This document shows, piece after piece, positions 36,490 through 44,872 of a stretch of DNA of 64,000 nt; the first letter of the stretch is position 1; every line of letters begins with the position of its first letter. The translations under genes were made by a program, and so were the position numbers. The DNA is from Olleya aquimaris (GTDB taxonomy: Bacteria > Bacteroidota > Bacteroidia > Flavobacteriales > Flavobacteriaceae): positions 186,001 to 250,000 of the forward strand of contig NZ_QLLO01000004.1 of NCBI RefSeq assembly GCF_003259525.1, read 5' to 3'. The notes under the pieces are model-generated. The model ran no database searches. It was not told where the DNA came from and saw only the letters and a list, made by a program, of their open reading frames with translations.

Positions 36490-36509
36490 GATTCCCACTT
36501 TCGTGGGAA
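36490..36509 (+). repeat. Hairpin repeat abutting the thyA start, right copy of the inverted pair
   Basis: TTCCCAC (36492-36498) TTTC GTGGGAA (36503-36509) ends 5 bases before the thyA ATG. In reverse it resembles the copy at 36287-36308 (GGGAATCT versus GGAATCT). It could mask the ribosome entry site. Confidence 0.55.
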
Positions 36510-36514
36510 ATATT

Positions 36515-37339
36515 ATGAAACAATACCACGATTTAGTTAAGCACGTTTTAGAACAAGGCAATACCAAACAAGACCGAACAGGAACAGGAACCAAAAGCGT
36601 TTTTGGTTACCAAATGCGTTTTGATTTAAGTGAAGGTTTCCCAATGGTTACCACTAAAAAATTACACTTAAAATCTATAATTTATGAGTTGCTTTGGTTT
36701 TTAAAAGGGGATACTAATACCAATTATTTAACCGAAAACGGTGTGCGTATTTGGAATGAGTGGGCAGATGAAAACGGTGATTTAGGACCTGTTTATGGAC
36801 ACCAATGGAGAAACTGGAATAGCGACGAGATAGACCAAATTAAAGATGTTATACATAGCTTAAAAAATAATCCAGATAGTAGACGTATGTTGGTTTCTGC
36901 GTGGAATCCTTCGGTTTTACCAGATACTTCAAAAAGCTTTGCAGAAAATGTCGCTAACGGTAAAGCTGCGTTACCACCATGCCATGCGTTTTTTCAGTTT
37001 TATGTTGCAGATGGTAAATTGTCGTGTCAGTTATACCAACGTAGTGCAGATATCTTTTTAGGAGTACCGTTTAACATTGCGTCTTATGCGTTATTTACTA
37101 TGATGATGGCTCAAGTGTGTGGGTATCAAGCAGGAGATTTTATTCACACCTTTGGAGATGCGCATATCTACAGCAACCATATTGAGCAATTAGAGTTGCA
37201 ATTATCTAGAGATATTAGACCATTACCAACCATGAAGCTAAATCCTGAAGTAAAAGATATTTTCGATTTTAAATTCGAAGATTTTACTTTAGAAAACTAC
37301 AATCCGCATCCACATATTAAAGGTGTGGTAGCAGTTTAA
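36515..37339 (+). CDS. thyA: Thymidylate synthase
   Basis: 274 residues from the ATG at 36515, which gives the usual [15 protein letters not shown] opening. An upstream in-frame GTG lies inside the hairpin repeat and was rejected. It methylates dUMP to dTMP with methylenetetrahydrofolate. Motifs: [28 protein letters not shown], the active-site Cys in [11 protein letters not shown] (C156), and [22 protein letters not shown], which regenerates the folate cofactor, is encoded 2 kb downstream on the same strand. Two small secreted TonB-C-like genes follow closely. Confidence 0.97.
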   Translation: MKQYHDLVKHVLEQGNTKQDRTGTGTKSVFGYQMRFDLSEGFPMVTTKKLHLKSIIYELLWFLKGDTNTNYLTENGVRIWNEWADENGDLGPVYGHQWRNWNSDEIDQIKDVIHSLKNNPDSRRMLVSAWNPSVLPDTSKSFAENVANGKAALPPCHAFFQFYVADGKLSCQLYQRSADIFLGVPFNIASYALFTMMMAQVCGYQAGDFIHTFGDAHIYSNHIEQLELQLSRDIRPLPTMKLNPEVKDIFDFKFEDFTLENYNPHPHIKGVVAV

Positions 37340-37348
37340 TCTTGTTAA

Positions 37349-38230
37349 ATGAAATATTTTTTTCTGTCTTTAATACTACTTTTAACTACGTTTTGCGTCG
37401 CTCAAAGTAGTTTAAAATACAACAGACCTCACGTTGTTTTTCCAGGTTGTCAGGATGCTGAGGATGTCTCTAGTTGTTATGACACTAAAGTGCTTCAGTA
37501 TATTGATACGTCTTTAACTGCTGAGGTAAGCAGTAAATTAATTCAGTTCTCTAAAAAAGATACATTAAAAATTTTTACACGTATTTATTTTGACGAAACC
37601 GGAACGGTTTTACAAAAGCTTTCCAATATATCTGCATCTGTAGATAGTCTAAAAAACGAGTTGAATTATTTAGTTACTAAATTTCCTAAAGTAGCACCAG
37701 TTTTGGACAAAACCAATAAGGGTGTTGCAGACTATAAATCTTCAGTTTTTGGGTTTACAATAGATAGAGCACTTAATACTTTAAGTCCTATAGAAAATTA
37801 TCAACCTGAAGAAGTTCCGTTTAGTATTATTGAAAAAGTACCTATTTACTTAGGTTGTAAAAAAGACTTATTAGGTGATGATGCAAGAAAATGTATGAAC
37901 GATAAACTAAGAATACATATCGGTAAGCATTTTAGAAGTGAATTAGCCAATTCGTTAGATTTGGATGCTGGTATCCATAGAATTTTTGTGTTTTTTAAAA
38001 TAGATAAAGAAGGAGAAATCACATCTATTAAAGCCAGAGCACCACATCCCGCTTTAGAGCAAGAGGCAATTAGAATTATGTCTTTAGTGCCAAAGCTTAG
38101 CGCTCCTGGAATACAACGTGGTAAGCCTGTAATTGTCCCATTTTATATTCCAATATCATTTATGATTGAGGATTCACATAAATTATCTAAAAAAGAATTG
38201 AGACAACAAAAACGAAAGCTAAGAAACTAA
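37349..38230 (+). CDS. Secreted protein with two TonB-C-like repeats
   Basis: 293 residues with a signal peptide (about 1-18, TFCVAQ). The C-terminal half (about 150-275) is a TonB C-terminal-like domain: PFSIIEKVPIYLGCK, then RIFVFFKIDKEGEI, ARAPHPALEQEA and GIQRGKPVIVPF. The N-terminal half repeats the same plan in a more divergent form (VVFPGCQDAEDVSSCYD, LKIFTRIYFDETGTV). No membrane anchor or proline-rich periplasmic spanner is seen, so it is not a normal TonB. The next gene encodes a single-domain paralogue. It starts 9 bases after thyA. Confidence 0.8.
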   Translation: MKYFFLSLILLLTTFCVAQSSLKYNRPHVVFPGCQDAEDVSSCYDTKVLQYIDTSLTAEVSSKLIQFSKKDTLKIFTRIYFDETGTVLQKLSNISASVDSLKNELNYLVTKFPKVAPVLDKTNKGVADYKSSVFGFTIDRALNTLSPIENYQPEEVPFSIIEKVPIYLGCKKDLLGDDARKCMNDKLRIHIGKHFRSELANSLDLDAGIHRIFVFFKIDKEGEITSIKARAPHPALEQEAIRIMSLVPKLSAPGIQRGKPVIVPFYIPISFMIEDSHKLSKKELRQQKRKLRN

Positions 38231-38231
38231 T

Positions 38232-38837
38232 ATGAAAAATCTTTTATTCCTAATACTACTATTATTTACTCAACTAACTGTTGCACAAGAAATTGAAATC
38301 ATTGAAGTTGAAGAAGAAGAAGTAGAAAACCCAGAAGTGCCATTTTCTGTTATAGAAAAAGCACCTGTTTATGAAGGTTGTCAAGATTTAAATAGCATTG
38401 AAGAACAAAAAAAATGTTTTGTAGAATCTGTTAGAAAACACGTAGCAAGAAAGTTTAATACAGACTTAGCCAACAATTTAGGATTAGATAATGGTCAAGT
38501 TAGGATATTTGCAATTTTTAAAATTGATAGTTTAGGTAATGTTTTTAATATAAGGACCAGAGCGCCACACCCTAAATTAGAAGAAGAAACTTTAAGAGTG
38601 TTAAATCTTATACCAAAAATGCATGCGCCAGGAACGCAACGAGGAAAACCTGTGATTGTAAGCTATGGCTTACCTATAGTATTTACTGTAGTTGGTAATT
38701 TAGCTCCAGAAGAACAACAATCTTACCCGCTTACACAAGACGAAATAAAAGATTTAAAAAAGAAAAAAAAGCAAAGAGATAAAGAATTAAAAAAAGCACT
38801 TAAAGAAAAAGAAAAAGAAGAAAAAAACAAAGACTAA
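38232..38837 (+). CDS. Secreted single TonB-C-like protein, paralogue of its upstream neighbour
   Basis: 201 residues with a signal peptide (1-18, LTVAQ). Residues 35-160 align closely with the second domain of the preceding gene: PFSVIEKAPVYEGCQ, RIFAIFKIDSLGNV, TRAPHPKLEEET, PGTQRGKPVIVSY. A Lys/Glu-rich tail ends the protein (about 170-201, KKKKKQRDKELKKALKEKEK), much like the basic tail of its neighbour. It starts 1 base after the upstream stop. The pair is a tandem duplication. Function is unknown. Confidence 0.8.
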   Translation: MKNLLFLILLLFTQLTVAQEIEIIEVEEEEVENPEVPFSVIEKAPVYEGCQDLNSIEEQKKCFVESVRKHVARKFNTDLANNLGLDNGQVRIFAIFKIDSLGNVFNIRTRAPHPKLEEETLRVLNLIPKMHAPGTQRGKPVIVSYGLPIVFTVVGNLAPEEQQSYPLTQDEIKDLKKKKKQRDKELKKALKEKEKEEKNKD

Positions 38838-38865
38838 AGCAACAATAAAATTATTTAATAAAAAA

Positions 38866-38895
38866 GGAGCATAACATACAGTTATGCTCCTTTTG
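38866..38895. terminator. Bidirectional terminator between the TonB-C-like gene and the CBM48 gene
   Basis: Stem of about 10 bp, GGAGCATAAC / GTTATGCTCC (right arm 38881-38890), with an A-run before and TTTTGTCTTTT after. It serves both convergent genes. Confidence 0.85.
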
Positions 38896-38916
38896 TCTTT
38901 TAAATTAAGATGTAAA

Positions 38917-39213
38917 TTACAAATTAATTACACTGTTGTCTGTTGCAGCATAGTCATTCCAAGCATAAGCATCTGCTTGGGTGTCGTTTTGCCATTTGCC
39001 ATCAACTACATATTTAAACTCGTAAGCTTTTCCAGCTTCAAGATCTACAGTACCTTTAAAAGTACCATTCTTTAACTTTTTTAAAGGTTCTGCTTTTGTA
39101 TTCCAGTTATTCCAATTTCCAGCTACAGTTACTTTTTTTGCATCTTCTGCAGGAACAGTAAAAGTGACTTTACAAACTGGCTTACTTTTTAAAAATTGTT
39201 TCTTAATTGCCAT
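38917..39213 (-). CDS. Small CBM48/isoamylase-early-set domain protein
   Basis: 98 residues, essentially one carbohydrate-binding module 48 / AMPK-beta-like domain: VTFTVPAEDAKKVTVAGNWN, KNGTFKGTVDLEAGKAYEFKY, VVDGKWQNDTQADAYAWND. The Trp and Lys residues that contact glycogen-like glucans in this fold are present (NWNNWN, KYVVDGKW). There is no catalytic domain and no signal peptide, so it is a stand-alone cytoplasmic module. Similar small proteins occur in many Bacteroidota. Whether it binds glycogen is not shown. It is divergent from the 2TM-DHFR gene across 264 bases, in which I see no gene. Confidence 0.9.
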   Translation of the reverse strand: MAIKKQFLKSKPVCKVTFTVPAEDAKKVTVAGNWNNWNTKAEPLKKLKNGTFKGTVDLEAGKAYEFKYVVDGKWQNDTQADAYAWNDYAATDNSVINL

Positions 39214-39477
39214 AATATTAGTATTTTAATACTTCAAAATTAGATAAGATTTTTTCACTCTTCAAAATAAAAAATAACTAATTTTAAACTTTTATGAGAT
39301 TAATAAAATTAGGGGGTAAAAACAGATTTATTATTAATTTTACCGAATAAAATCACTAGAATTAATAAAGTAAATAATCACCATAACTTACTGAAAATCA
39401 AACTAAATCGTTTTCGTTTAAAATAATTAAAATCAAATTCTTGTAAAAACACTAACTTTACATTATAAAGTCAACTT

Positions 39478-40389
39478 ATGTTTGGAATAAAGAAAAAAGA
39501 AACACCTCAAATAGATAAAGAGCAATTAGAATTAATTAAAAATGCCCAACGTAGAATTAAGCAAAAAAAACGGTTGTATGCGCATTTTGTTATCTTTCTA
39601 ATTGGAGCAGTATTTATTATAGCAGCAAATACCGTTTTAGGTATTGGTAAAGACACCACGTTTTTTGGAATTAATTGGTTTGTCTTCGCCATTTTAGGGT
39701 GGTTGTTTTTCTTTTTATACCATGCTTTTACTGTGTTTGTTACTACAAAATTTATGGGTAAAGAATGGGAAGAAAAACAATTAGCTAAGTTGGTCAATAA
39801 GCAACAAGTGCGCATAGAGAAGCTTAAAAATGAATTAGAAAAAGAAGATCTGCATATTGCTGAAAGTGAAGTCTTTCAAAAAAAAACAAGTAAAATAGTA
39901 AACAATCTTACTATTATAGTTGCTGCAGGTGAGAATAATGAAATAGGTAAAAATAACGAACTGATTTGGCATTTAAGTGACGATTTAAAGCGTTTTAAAG
40001 CCTTAACTTCTGGTCATCACATCATTATGGGTCGTAAAACTTTTGAAAGTTTTCCTAAACCATTACCTAATCGTACACATATTGTTATCTCTAGACAAGC
40101 CAATTATAAAGCACCAGAAGGTGTTATTGTGGTAAATAGTTTAGAAGACGCCATTTCTATTGCTAAAAAAGACTCGCAACCGTTTATTATTGGTGGAGGA
40201 GAAATCTATAAGTTAGCGATGCCTTATGCATCAAAAATAGAATTAACACGTGTACATGCCAATTTTGATGCAGATACTTTTTTCCCTGCTATTGACACAA
40301 ATATATGGAAAGAAACCTCTAATGTATTTCATAAAAAAGATGACAATCATGAGTATGAATTTTCATTTTTAACCTTCGAGAGAAAATAA
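39478..40389 (+). CDS. folA: 2TM-domain/dihydrofolate reductase fusion
   Basis: 303 residues in one uninterrupted frame. Residues 15-120 form a 2TM domain: basic RRIKQKKRLYAHF, helix 37-56, helix 67-90, then KFMGKEWEEKQLAKL. A coiled segment (100-125) links to a full DHFR domain (about 143-303). The DHFR shows IIVAAGENNEIGKNNELIWH, DLKRFK with D169 at the proton-donor position, MGRKTFESFP and IIGGGEIYKLA. DHFR reduces dihydrofolate made by thymidylate synthase, encoded 2 kb upstream. There is no Met near the DHFR start (nearest M93), so a stand-alone product would need a GTG/TTG start. Predicted to tether DHFR to the membrane. Confidence 0.9.
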   Translation: MFGIKKKETPQIDKEQLELIKNAQRRIKQKKRLYAHFVIFLIGAVFIIAANTVLGIGKDTTFFGINWFVFAILGWLFFFLYHAFTVFVTTKFMGKEWEEKQLAKLVNKQQVRIEKLKNELEKEDLHIAESEVFQKKTSKIVNNLTIIVAAGENNEIGKNNELIWHLSDDLKRFKALTSGHHIIMGRKTFESFPKPLPNRTHIVISRQANYKAPEGVIVVNSLEDAISIAKKDSQPFIIGGGEIYKLAMPYASKIELTRVHANFDADTFFPAIDTNIWKETSNVFHKKDDNHEYEFSFLTFERK

Positions 40390-40453
40390 ATTAGGCTTTT
40401 AACTTTTCATTATCTATTAAATGGTTGTCAGAATAAACTTCTGTCTCAATTGA

Positions 40454-40485
40454 TTTGCCCAAACCTAAATTATCTCGTACTTTTG
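40454..40485 (+). promoter_or_regulatory. Full Bacteroidota-type promoter for ppa
   Basis: TTTG at 40454-40457, 20 bases, then TACTTTTG at 40478-40485. Both -33 and -7 boxes match the consensus at ideal spacing. The predicted transcript starts near 40492, leaving about 50 bases of leader. Confidence 0.75.
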
Positions 40486-40512
40486 CAGCCCAAAAAATAG
40501 AACAAATAATTA

Positions 40513-40531
40513 ATTTCCGCTTGACGGAAAT
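40513..40531 (+). promoter_or_regulatory. Leader hairpin before ppa
   Basis: Perfect 7-bp stem ATTTCCG (40513-40519) / CGGAAAT (40525-40531) with a 5-base loop, ending 13 bases before the ppa ATG. Confidence 0.45.
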
Positions 40532-40544
40532 AAAATATAAGAGT

Positions 40545-41072
40545 ATGAGTCCAGCAGGAAAATTAACATTTGATGTATTAATAGAAATACCAAAAGGAAG
40601 TAGAAACAAGTACGAATATGATTTTGAATTAAATAAAATCAGATTTGACCGTATGTTGTTTTCGTCTATGATGTATCCAGGAGATTATGGGTTTATTCCA
40701 GAAACTTTAGCATTAGATGGTGACCCGTTAGATGTATTGGTAATGGGAACAGAGCCAACTTTTCCGATGTGTGTGATGGAAGTAAAACCTATTGGTGTAT
40801 TCCATATGGCAGACGAGAAAGGTCCAGATGAAAAATTAATCTGTGTACCAGTTACAGACCCAATTTGGAATACGTATAATGATATTCAAGATTTAAATCC
40901 GCACAGAATTAAAGAGATCACTCACTTTTTTCAAGTATATAAAGATTTAGAAAAGAAAAAAGTTGATGTTGGTGGTTGGGGAAATGCAGAAGAAGCTTAT
41001 GACATTTTAAATAAATGCATCGATCGTTATGAAAATAGCAAACATAAACAAGCAGGTGACTTCAAAATTTAA
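40545..41072 (+). CDS. ppa: Soluble inorganic pyrophosphatase (family I)
   Basis: 175 residues from the ATG at 40545. Upstream in-frame codons are part of the promoter and leader and were excluded. It hydrolyses PPi to phosphate in the cytoplasm. Family I motifs are complete: IPKGSRNKYEYD, FDRMLFSSMMYPGDYGF, DGDPLDVLVMG with its Asp cluster, and TDPIWNTYNDIQDL. A terminator follows and then the membrane pyrophosphatase gene hppA, so both PPi-consuming enzymes are neighbours. Confidence 0.97.
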   Translation: MSPAGKLTFDVLIEIPKGSRNKYEYDFELNKIRFDRMLFSSMMYPGDYGFIPETLALDGDPLDVLVMGTEPTFPMCVMEVKPIGVFHMADEKGPDEKLICVPVTDPIWNTYNDIQDLNPHRIKEITHFFQVYKDLEKKKVDVGGWGNAEEAYDILNKCIDRYENSKHKQAGDFKI

Positions 41073-41092
41073 TAATTCGTAATAAAACAGTT

Positions 41093-41129
41093 AAAAAACC
41101 CTTATATATAATTTATAAGGGTTTTTTAT
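41093..41129 (+). terminator. Intrinsic terminator between ppa and hppA
   Basis: Long stem AAAAAACCCTTATA (41093-41106) / TATAAGGGTTTTTT (41114-41127), ending in a T-run. Confidence 0.87.
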
Positions 41130-41183
41130 TCTGCGCTATTTTGTTACTTTAGCAGACATTAAAAACTAATCAAAAACACTTAT

Positions 41184-43685
41184 ATGGAATCAATGATGAT
41201 TTATATGCCAATTGCTATGGCAATTTTAGGCTTAATTTACATGGTTATTAAACAATCTTGGGTAATGAAGCAAGATGCTGGAGATGGAAAAATGAAAGAA
41301 ATTTCAGATCACATCTATGAAGGCGCATTAGCTTTTTTAAATGCTGAGTATAGACTACTATCAATCTTTGTGGTTATAGTAAGTGCATTACTTGCTGTAG
41401 TTGCTTACTTTGTGCCAACTACAAGTTACTTAATTGTAATTGCTTTTATATGTGGTGCAATTTTTTCTGCTTTTGCAGGAAATATTGGAATGAAAATAGC
41501 AACAAAAACAAATGTAAGAACGACACAAGCTGCGCGTACTAGTTTGCCAAAAGCACTTAAAATCTCTTTTGGAGGTGGTACTGTAATGGGACTTGGTGTT
41601 GCAGGTTTAGCTGTGTTAGGTCTAACCGCTTTCTTTATTATATTTTACAAGTTTGTATTTATGCCAGATGGATGGACTAATACAGATGATATGACTTTAG
41701 TTTTAGAAACCCTTGCTGGTTTCTCTTTAGGTGCAGAATCTATTGCATTATTTGCACGTGTTGGTGGAGGGATCTATACCAAAGCAGCAGATGTTGGTGC
41801 CGATTTAGTAGGTAAAGTAGAAGCTGGAATACCAGAAGACGATCCACGTAATCCTGCAACAATTGCAGATAACGTTGGAGACAATGTAGGTGATGTTGCA
41901 GGTATGGGAGCCGATTTATTTGGATCTTATGTAGCAACAGTTTTAGCTGCTATGGTATTAGGTAACTATGTTATTAAAGATATGGGTGGAAACATCGCTG
42001 ATGCTTTTGGTGGTATTGGACCAATCTTATTGCCTATGGCTATTGCAGGTGCAGGAATTGTTATTTCTGTTATTGGAACCATGTTAGTAAAAATTAAAAA
42101 TAACGATGCTAAAGAAGCACAAGTAATGGGCGCTTTAAACTTAGGTAACTGGGTTTCTATTGGTTTGGTTGCTGCTGCTTGTTTTGGTTTAGTAACTTGG
42201 ATGCTACCAGAAACTATGCAAATGGATTTCTTTGGTGAAGGCACACAAAACATATCGTCTATGCGTGTGTTTTATGCTACTTTAGTTGGATTATTTGTTG
42301 GAGCTGTGATTTCTTCGGTTACCGAATATTATACAGGGTTAGGAAAATCTCCAATCTTAAAAATAGTACAACAATCTAGTACAGGAGCAGGAACTAATAT
42401 AATTGCTGGATTAGCAACAGGAATGATATCTACGTTTCCGTCTGTAATATTATTTGCAGGAGCCATTTGGGGATCTTATGCTTTAGCAGGATTTTATGGT
42501 GTAGCTTTAGCTGCATCTGCAATGATGGCAACTACTGCTATGCAATTAGCAATTGATGCTTTTGGACCAATCTCTGATAATGCTGGTGGAATTGCAGAAA
42601 TGAGTGAGCAAGAACCTATTGTAAGAGAACGTACAGATATATTAGACTCGGTTGGTAATACAACTGCAGCTACAGGTAAAGGATTTGCTATTGCATCTGC
42701 TGCATTAACCTCATTAGCCTTATTTGCTGCTTATGTAACGTTTACCGGAATTGACGGAATTAACATTTTTAAAGCACCAGTTTTAGCCATGTTATTTGTG
42801 GGTGGAATGGTACCTGTAGTATTCTCTGCTTTAGCAATGAATGCAGTAGGTAAAGCTGCTATGGAAATGGTACATGAAGTACGTAGACAGTTTAGAGACA
42901 TTCCTGGAATTATGGAAGGTACTGGTAAGCCAGAATACGATAAATGTGTGGCAATATCTACAGAAGCTTCTTTAAAAGAAATGATGTTACCTGGTTTATT
43001 AACTATTGGTTTTCCATTAGCTATTGCGTTTGTTCCAATGATATTTGGTATGAATCATCAAGCTATTGCAGAAATGTTAGGTGGTTATATGGCTGGAGTA
43101 ACAGTTTCTGGTGTGTTATGGGCAATCTTCCAAAACAATGCTGGTGGAGCTTGGGATAACGCTAAGAAGTCTTTTGAAGCTGGTGTAGAGATTAATGGAC
43201 AAATGACCTATAAAGGTTCTGAAGCACATAAAGCTGCTGTAACAGGAGACACTGTTGGTGATCCGTTTAAAGATACATCTGGACCATCTATGAATATTCT
43301 AATTAAATTAACTTGTTTAATTGGATTAGTAATTGCACCAATTTTAGGAGGTCATACAGATACTGGATTAGCTATTTCAGAAGAAGAAAATGTTTGGATA
43401 GATGATAAAGGTGTTGCACATAATGTAACAGCAGACACTAAAGAAATATCTAAAATGGTGAAAGTAGAAATGAATAAAAATGACGACGGAACTGTTAAAG
43501 CAACTGTAACAACTACAACTACCGAAAAAGGAGAAGAAGTTGTTAAAGAAGAGGTTTTTGAAGGGACTGAAGATGAAGTAAGATCTAAAATTGATGCTTT
43601 AAAAGAGGTAGATATTAAAGTGGATGGAACCAAAAAAATTATTAAAAACGTTGAAAAAGTAATAGAAAAAGAAGTTACTAATTAA
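41184..43685 (+). CDS. hppA: Membrane-bound ion-translocating pyrophosphatase with C-terminal extension
   Basis: 833 residues with about 16 membrane helices. It couples PPi hydrolysis to pumping of Na+ or H+. Substrate motifs are intact: [39 protein letters not shown], and [16 protein letters not shown]. The segment [15 protein letters not shown] has Ala where K+-independent enzymes carry Lys, so this is a K+-dependent type. Na+ versus H+ cannot be settled by eye. Bacteroidetal relatives end near residue 735. Here a ~100-residue charged, repetitive tail follows ([20 protein letters not shown]). That side of the membrane is expected to be extracytoplasmic. A terminator follows. Confidence 0.95.
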   Translation: MESMMIYMPIAMAILGLIYMVIKQSWVMKQDAGDGKMKEISDHIYEGALAFLNAEYRLLSIFVVIVSALLAVVAYFVPTTSYLIVIAFICGAIFSAFAGNIGMKIATKTNVRTTQAARTSLPKALKISFGGGTVMGLGVAGLAVLGLTAFFIIFYKFVFMPDGWTNTDDMTLVLETLAGFSLGAESIALFARVGGGIYTKAADVGADLVGKVEAGIPEDDPRNPATIADNVGDNVGDVAGMGADLFGSYVATVLAAMVLGNYVIKDMGGNIADAFGGIGPILLPMAIAGAGIVISVIGTMLVKIKNNDAKEAQVMGALNLGNWVSIGLVAAACFGLVTWMLPETMQMDFFGEGTQNISSMRVFYATLVGLFVGAVISSVTEYYTGLGKSPILKIVQQSSTGAGTNIIAGLATGMISTFPSVILFAGAIWGSYALAGFYGVALAASAMMATTAMQLAIDAFGPISDNAGGIAEMSEQEPIVRERTDILDSVGNTTAATGKGFAIASAALTSLALFAAYVTFTGIDGINIFKAPVLAMLFVGGMVPVVFSALAMNAVGKAAMEMVHEVRRQFRDIPGIMEGTGKPEYDKCVAISTEASLKEMMLPGLLTIGFPLAIAFVPMIFGMNHQAIAEMLGGYMAGVTVSGVLWAIFQNNAGGAWDNAKKSFEAGVEINGQMTYKGSEAHKAAVTGDTVGDPFKDTSGPSMNILIKLTCLIGLVIAPILGGHTDTGLAISEEENVWIDDKGVAHNVTADTKEISKMVKVEMNKNDDGTVKATVTTTTTEKGEEVVKEEVFEGTEDEVRSKIDALKEVDIKVDGTKKIIKNVEKVIEKEVTN

Positions 43686-43713
43686 CTGTTTTATAAAAAC
43701 TAAATAAATTCAA

Positions 43714-43741
43714 CCTGCTAATTTGATTAGCAGGTTTTTTT
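43714..43741 (+). terminator. Terminator of hppA
   Basis: Perfect 9-bp stem CCTGCTAAT (43714-43722) / ATTAGCAGG (43726-43734), 3-base loop, then a T-run. It overlaps the -33 box of the next gene. Confidence 0.87.
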
Positions 43742-43754
43742 TATATTATATTTG
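43722..43754 (+). promoter_or_regulatory. Promoter of the App1-like gene, inside the hppA terminator
   Basis: TTTG (43722-43725), 21 bases, then TATATTTG (43747-43754). The -33 box forms the terminator loop. The -7 box ends 4 bases before the ATG at 43759, predicting a leaderless or nearly leaderless mRNA. Confidence 0.7.
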
Positions 43755-43758
43755 GGTA

Positions 43759-44763
43759 ATGAGTTGGTTTAAGAAAGATCCTTTACAAATAATTTCGTTT
43801 TTAAGTTATGGTACCTCAAGTCATTTTTACCATCGTGGTCGTGCGTTGGAAGATGAAACTATAGACTTAGATCAAAAAAGCTTATTTAATCTTATTTTAA
43901 ATACTTGGAAGCGTTTTGAAACAGACGAAATCAAGCACACTAAACTCAAAATTACCTTACCCAATAATCGGGTTTTCTATTCGCAAACCGATAAGGATGG
44001 CTATTATAAAGTAGAAGAAACTCTAACAGATTTAGACCAGTTAATTAATGATGAAGGATGGTTGATTTTTGAAGTGTCTTACGATGAAGCTACTTTAAAA
44101 AGAACCATACAAAATCAAAACAGATTTCCAGCAGAATTACTGATACCTAGAGAAGATTCTGATTTTGGTGTTATTAGTGATATTGACGATACCATTTTGC
44201 ATACTGGTGTGGTGTCCATTTTAAAATGGCGAGTCATATACAATACTATTTTTAAACATGCTCTAAATAGAATTCCGTTAGAAGGTGCAGCAGAATTTTA
44301 TCATTTATTGCACAAAGGACCTGCTGGTACTAAGGCTAATCCTATTTTTTATGTCAGTCATAGTCCATGGAATTTATACCGTTATTTAGAGTTTTTTTTA
44401 AGAACCAATAACTTCCCTAAAGGACCTATTTTACTACGTAGTTTTAGAAATATGTTTAAAAAGAAAACTGCAGACACTAAGCCACAAAAGCAATTAGAGA
44501 TAGAAAATATTTTAAAGACTTATCCAAATTTACCTTTTATATTAATTGGCGATAGTGGAGAGCATGATCCTGATATTTATCTAGAAATTGTAAATACTTT
44601 TCCAAACCGTATTAACGCAGTTTATTTAAGAAGTGTTGATGATAAAAAGAAAATAAATCGTGTCAATGCCTTGCTGGATGCTTATGAAAAAACACCAGTT
44701 TTATTAGTTAATTCTAGTAAAGACGCTATTGCACATGCTAAACGTAATGGTCTAATTAAGTAG
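43759..44763 (+). CDS. App1-family (DUF2183) phosphatidate phosphatase-like protein
   Basis: 334 residues from the ATG at 43759. Upstream in-frame codons fall in the promoter and terminator and were rejected. The App1 catalytic domain begins at SDFGVISDIDDTILHTGV, which holds the DxDxT phosphatase motif of the HAD superfamily. FYVSHSPWNLYRYLEFFL and ILIGDSGEHDPDIYLEI follow as later HAD motifs. Yeast App1 is a phosphatidate phosphatase, and bacterial substrates are unknown. The N-terminal 140 residues are beta-rich and may bind a partner. It converges on the deoxynucleoside kinase gene with a structured 109-base spacer. Confidence 0.9.
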   Translation: MSWFKKDPLQIISFLSYGTSSHFYHRGRALEDETIDLDQKSLFNLILNTWKRFETDEIKHTKLKITLPNNRVFYSQTDKDGYYKVEETLTDLDQLINDEGWLIFEVSYDEATLKRTIQNQNRFPAELLIPREDSDFGVISDIDDTILHTGVVSILKWRVIYNTIFKHALNRIPLEGAAEFYHLLHKGPAGTKANPIFYVSHSPWNLYRYLEFFLRTNNFPKGPILLRSFRNMFKKKTADTKPQKQLEIENILKTYPNLPFILIGDSGEHDPDIYLEIVNTFPNRINAVYLRSVDDKKKINRVNALLDAYEKTPVLLVNSSKDAIAHAKRNGLIK

Positions 44764-44870
44764 GCCTGCGTTAAGGATGGAAGTGGCATCCTTTTTTTGC
44801 TGCCATATATGGCAAAAAAAGATATAACGGACAGCCTGACCACGCCTTAAAGCGTGGTAACGCCAAAAAA
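44764..44870 (+). ncRNA. Candidate multi-branched structured RNA element
   Basis: Closing stem GCGTTA (44768-44773) / TAACGC (44858-44863) surrounds three hairpins. These are GGATG (44775-44779) / CATCC (44787-44791); T-run and GCCATATATGGC and A-run (44792-44820); and CCACGC (44840-44845) / GCGTGG (44852-44857). The first and third hairpins abut the closing stem directly, as in a stacked junction. It fills the whole convergent spacer. A plain double terminator is the alternative. Confidence 0.5.
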
Positions 44871-44872
44871 AA

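Noticed and set aside
40391-40609. Minus-strand frame of 72 codons whose tail looks coding-like and whose stop sits 1 base after the DHFR stop
   Set aside because: It overlaps the well-formed ppa promoter and the 5' end of ppa, has no recognised relative and no start outside ppa. A remnant of an older convergent gene is possible but cannot be supported.
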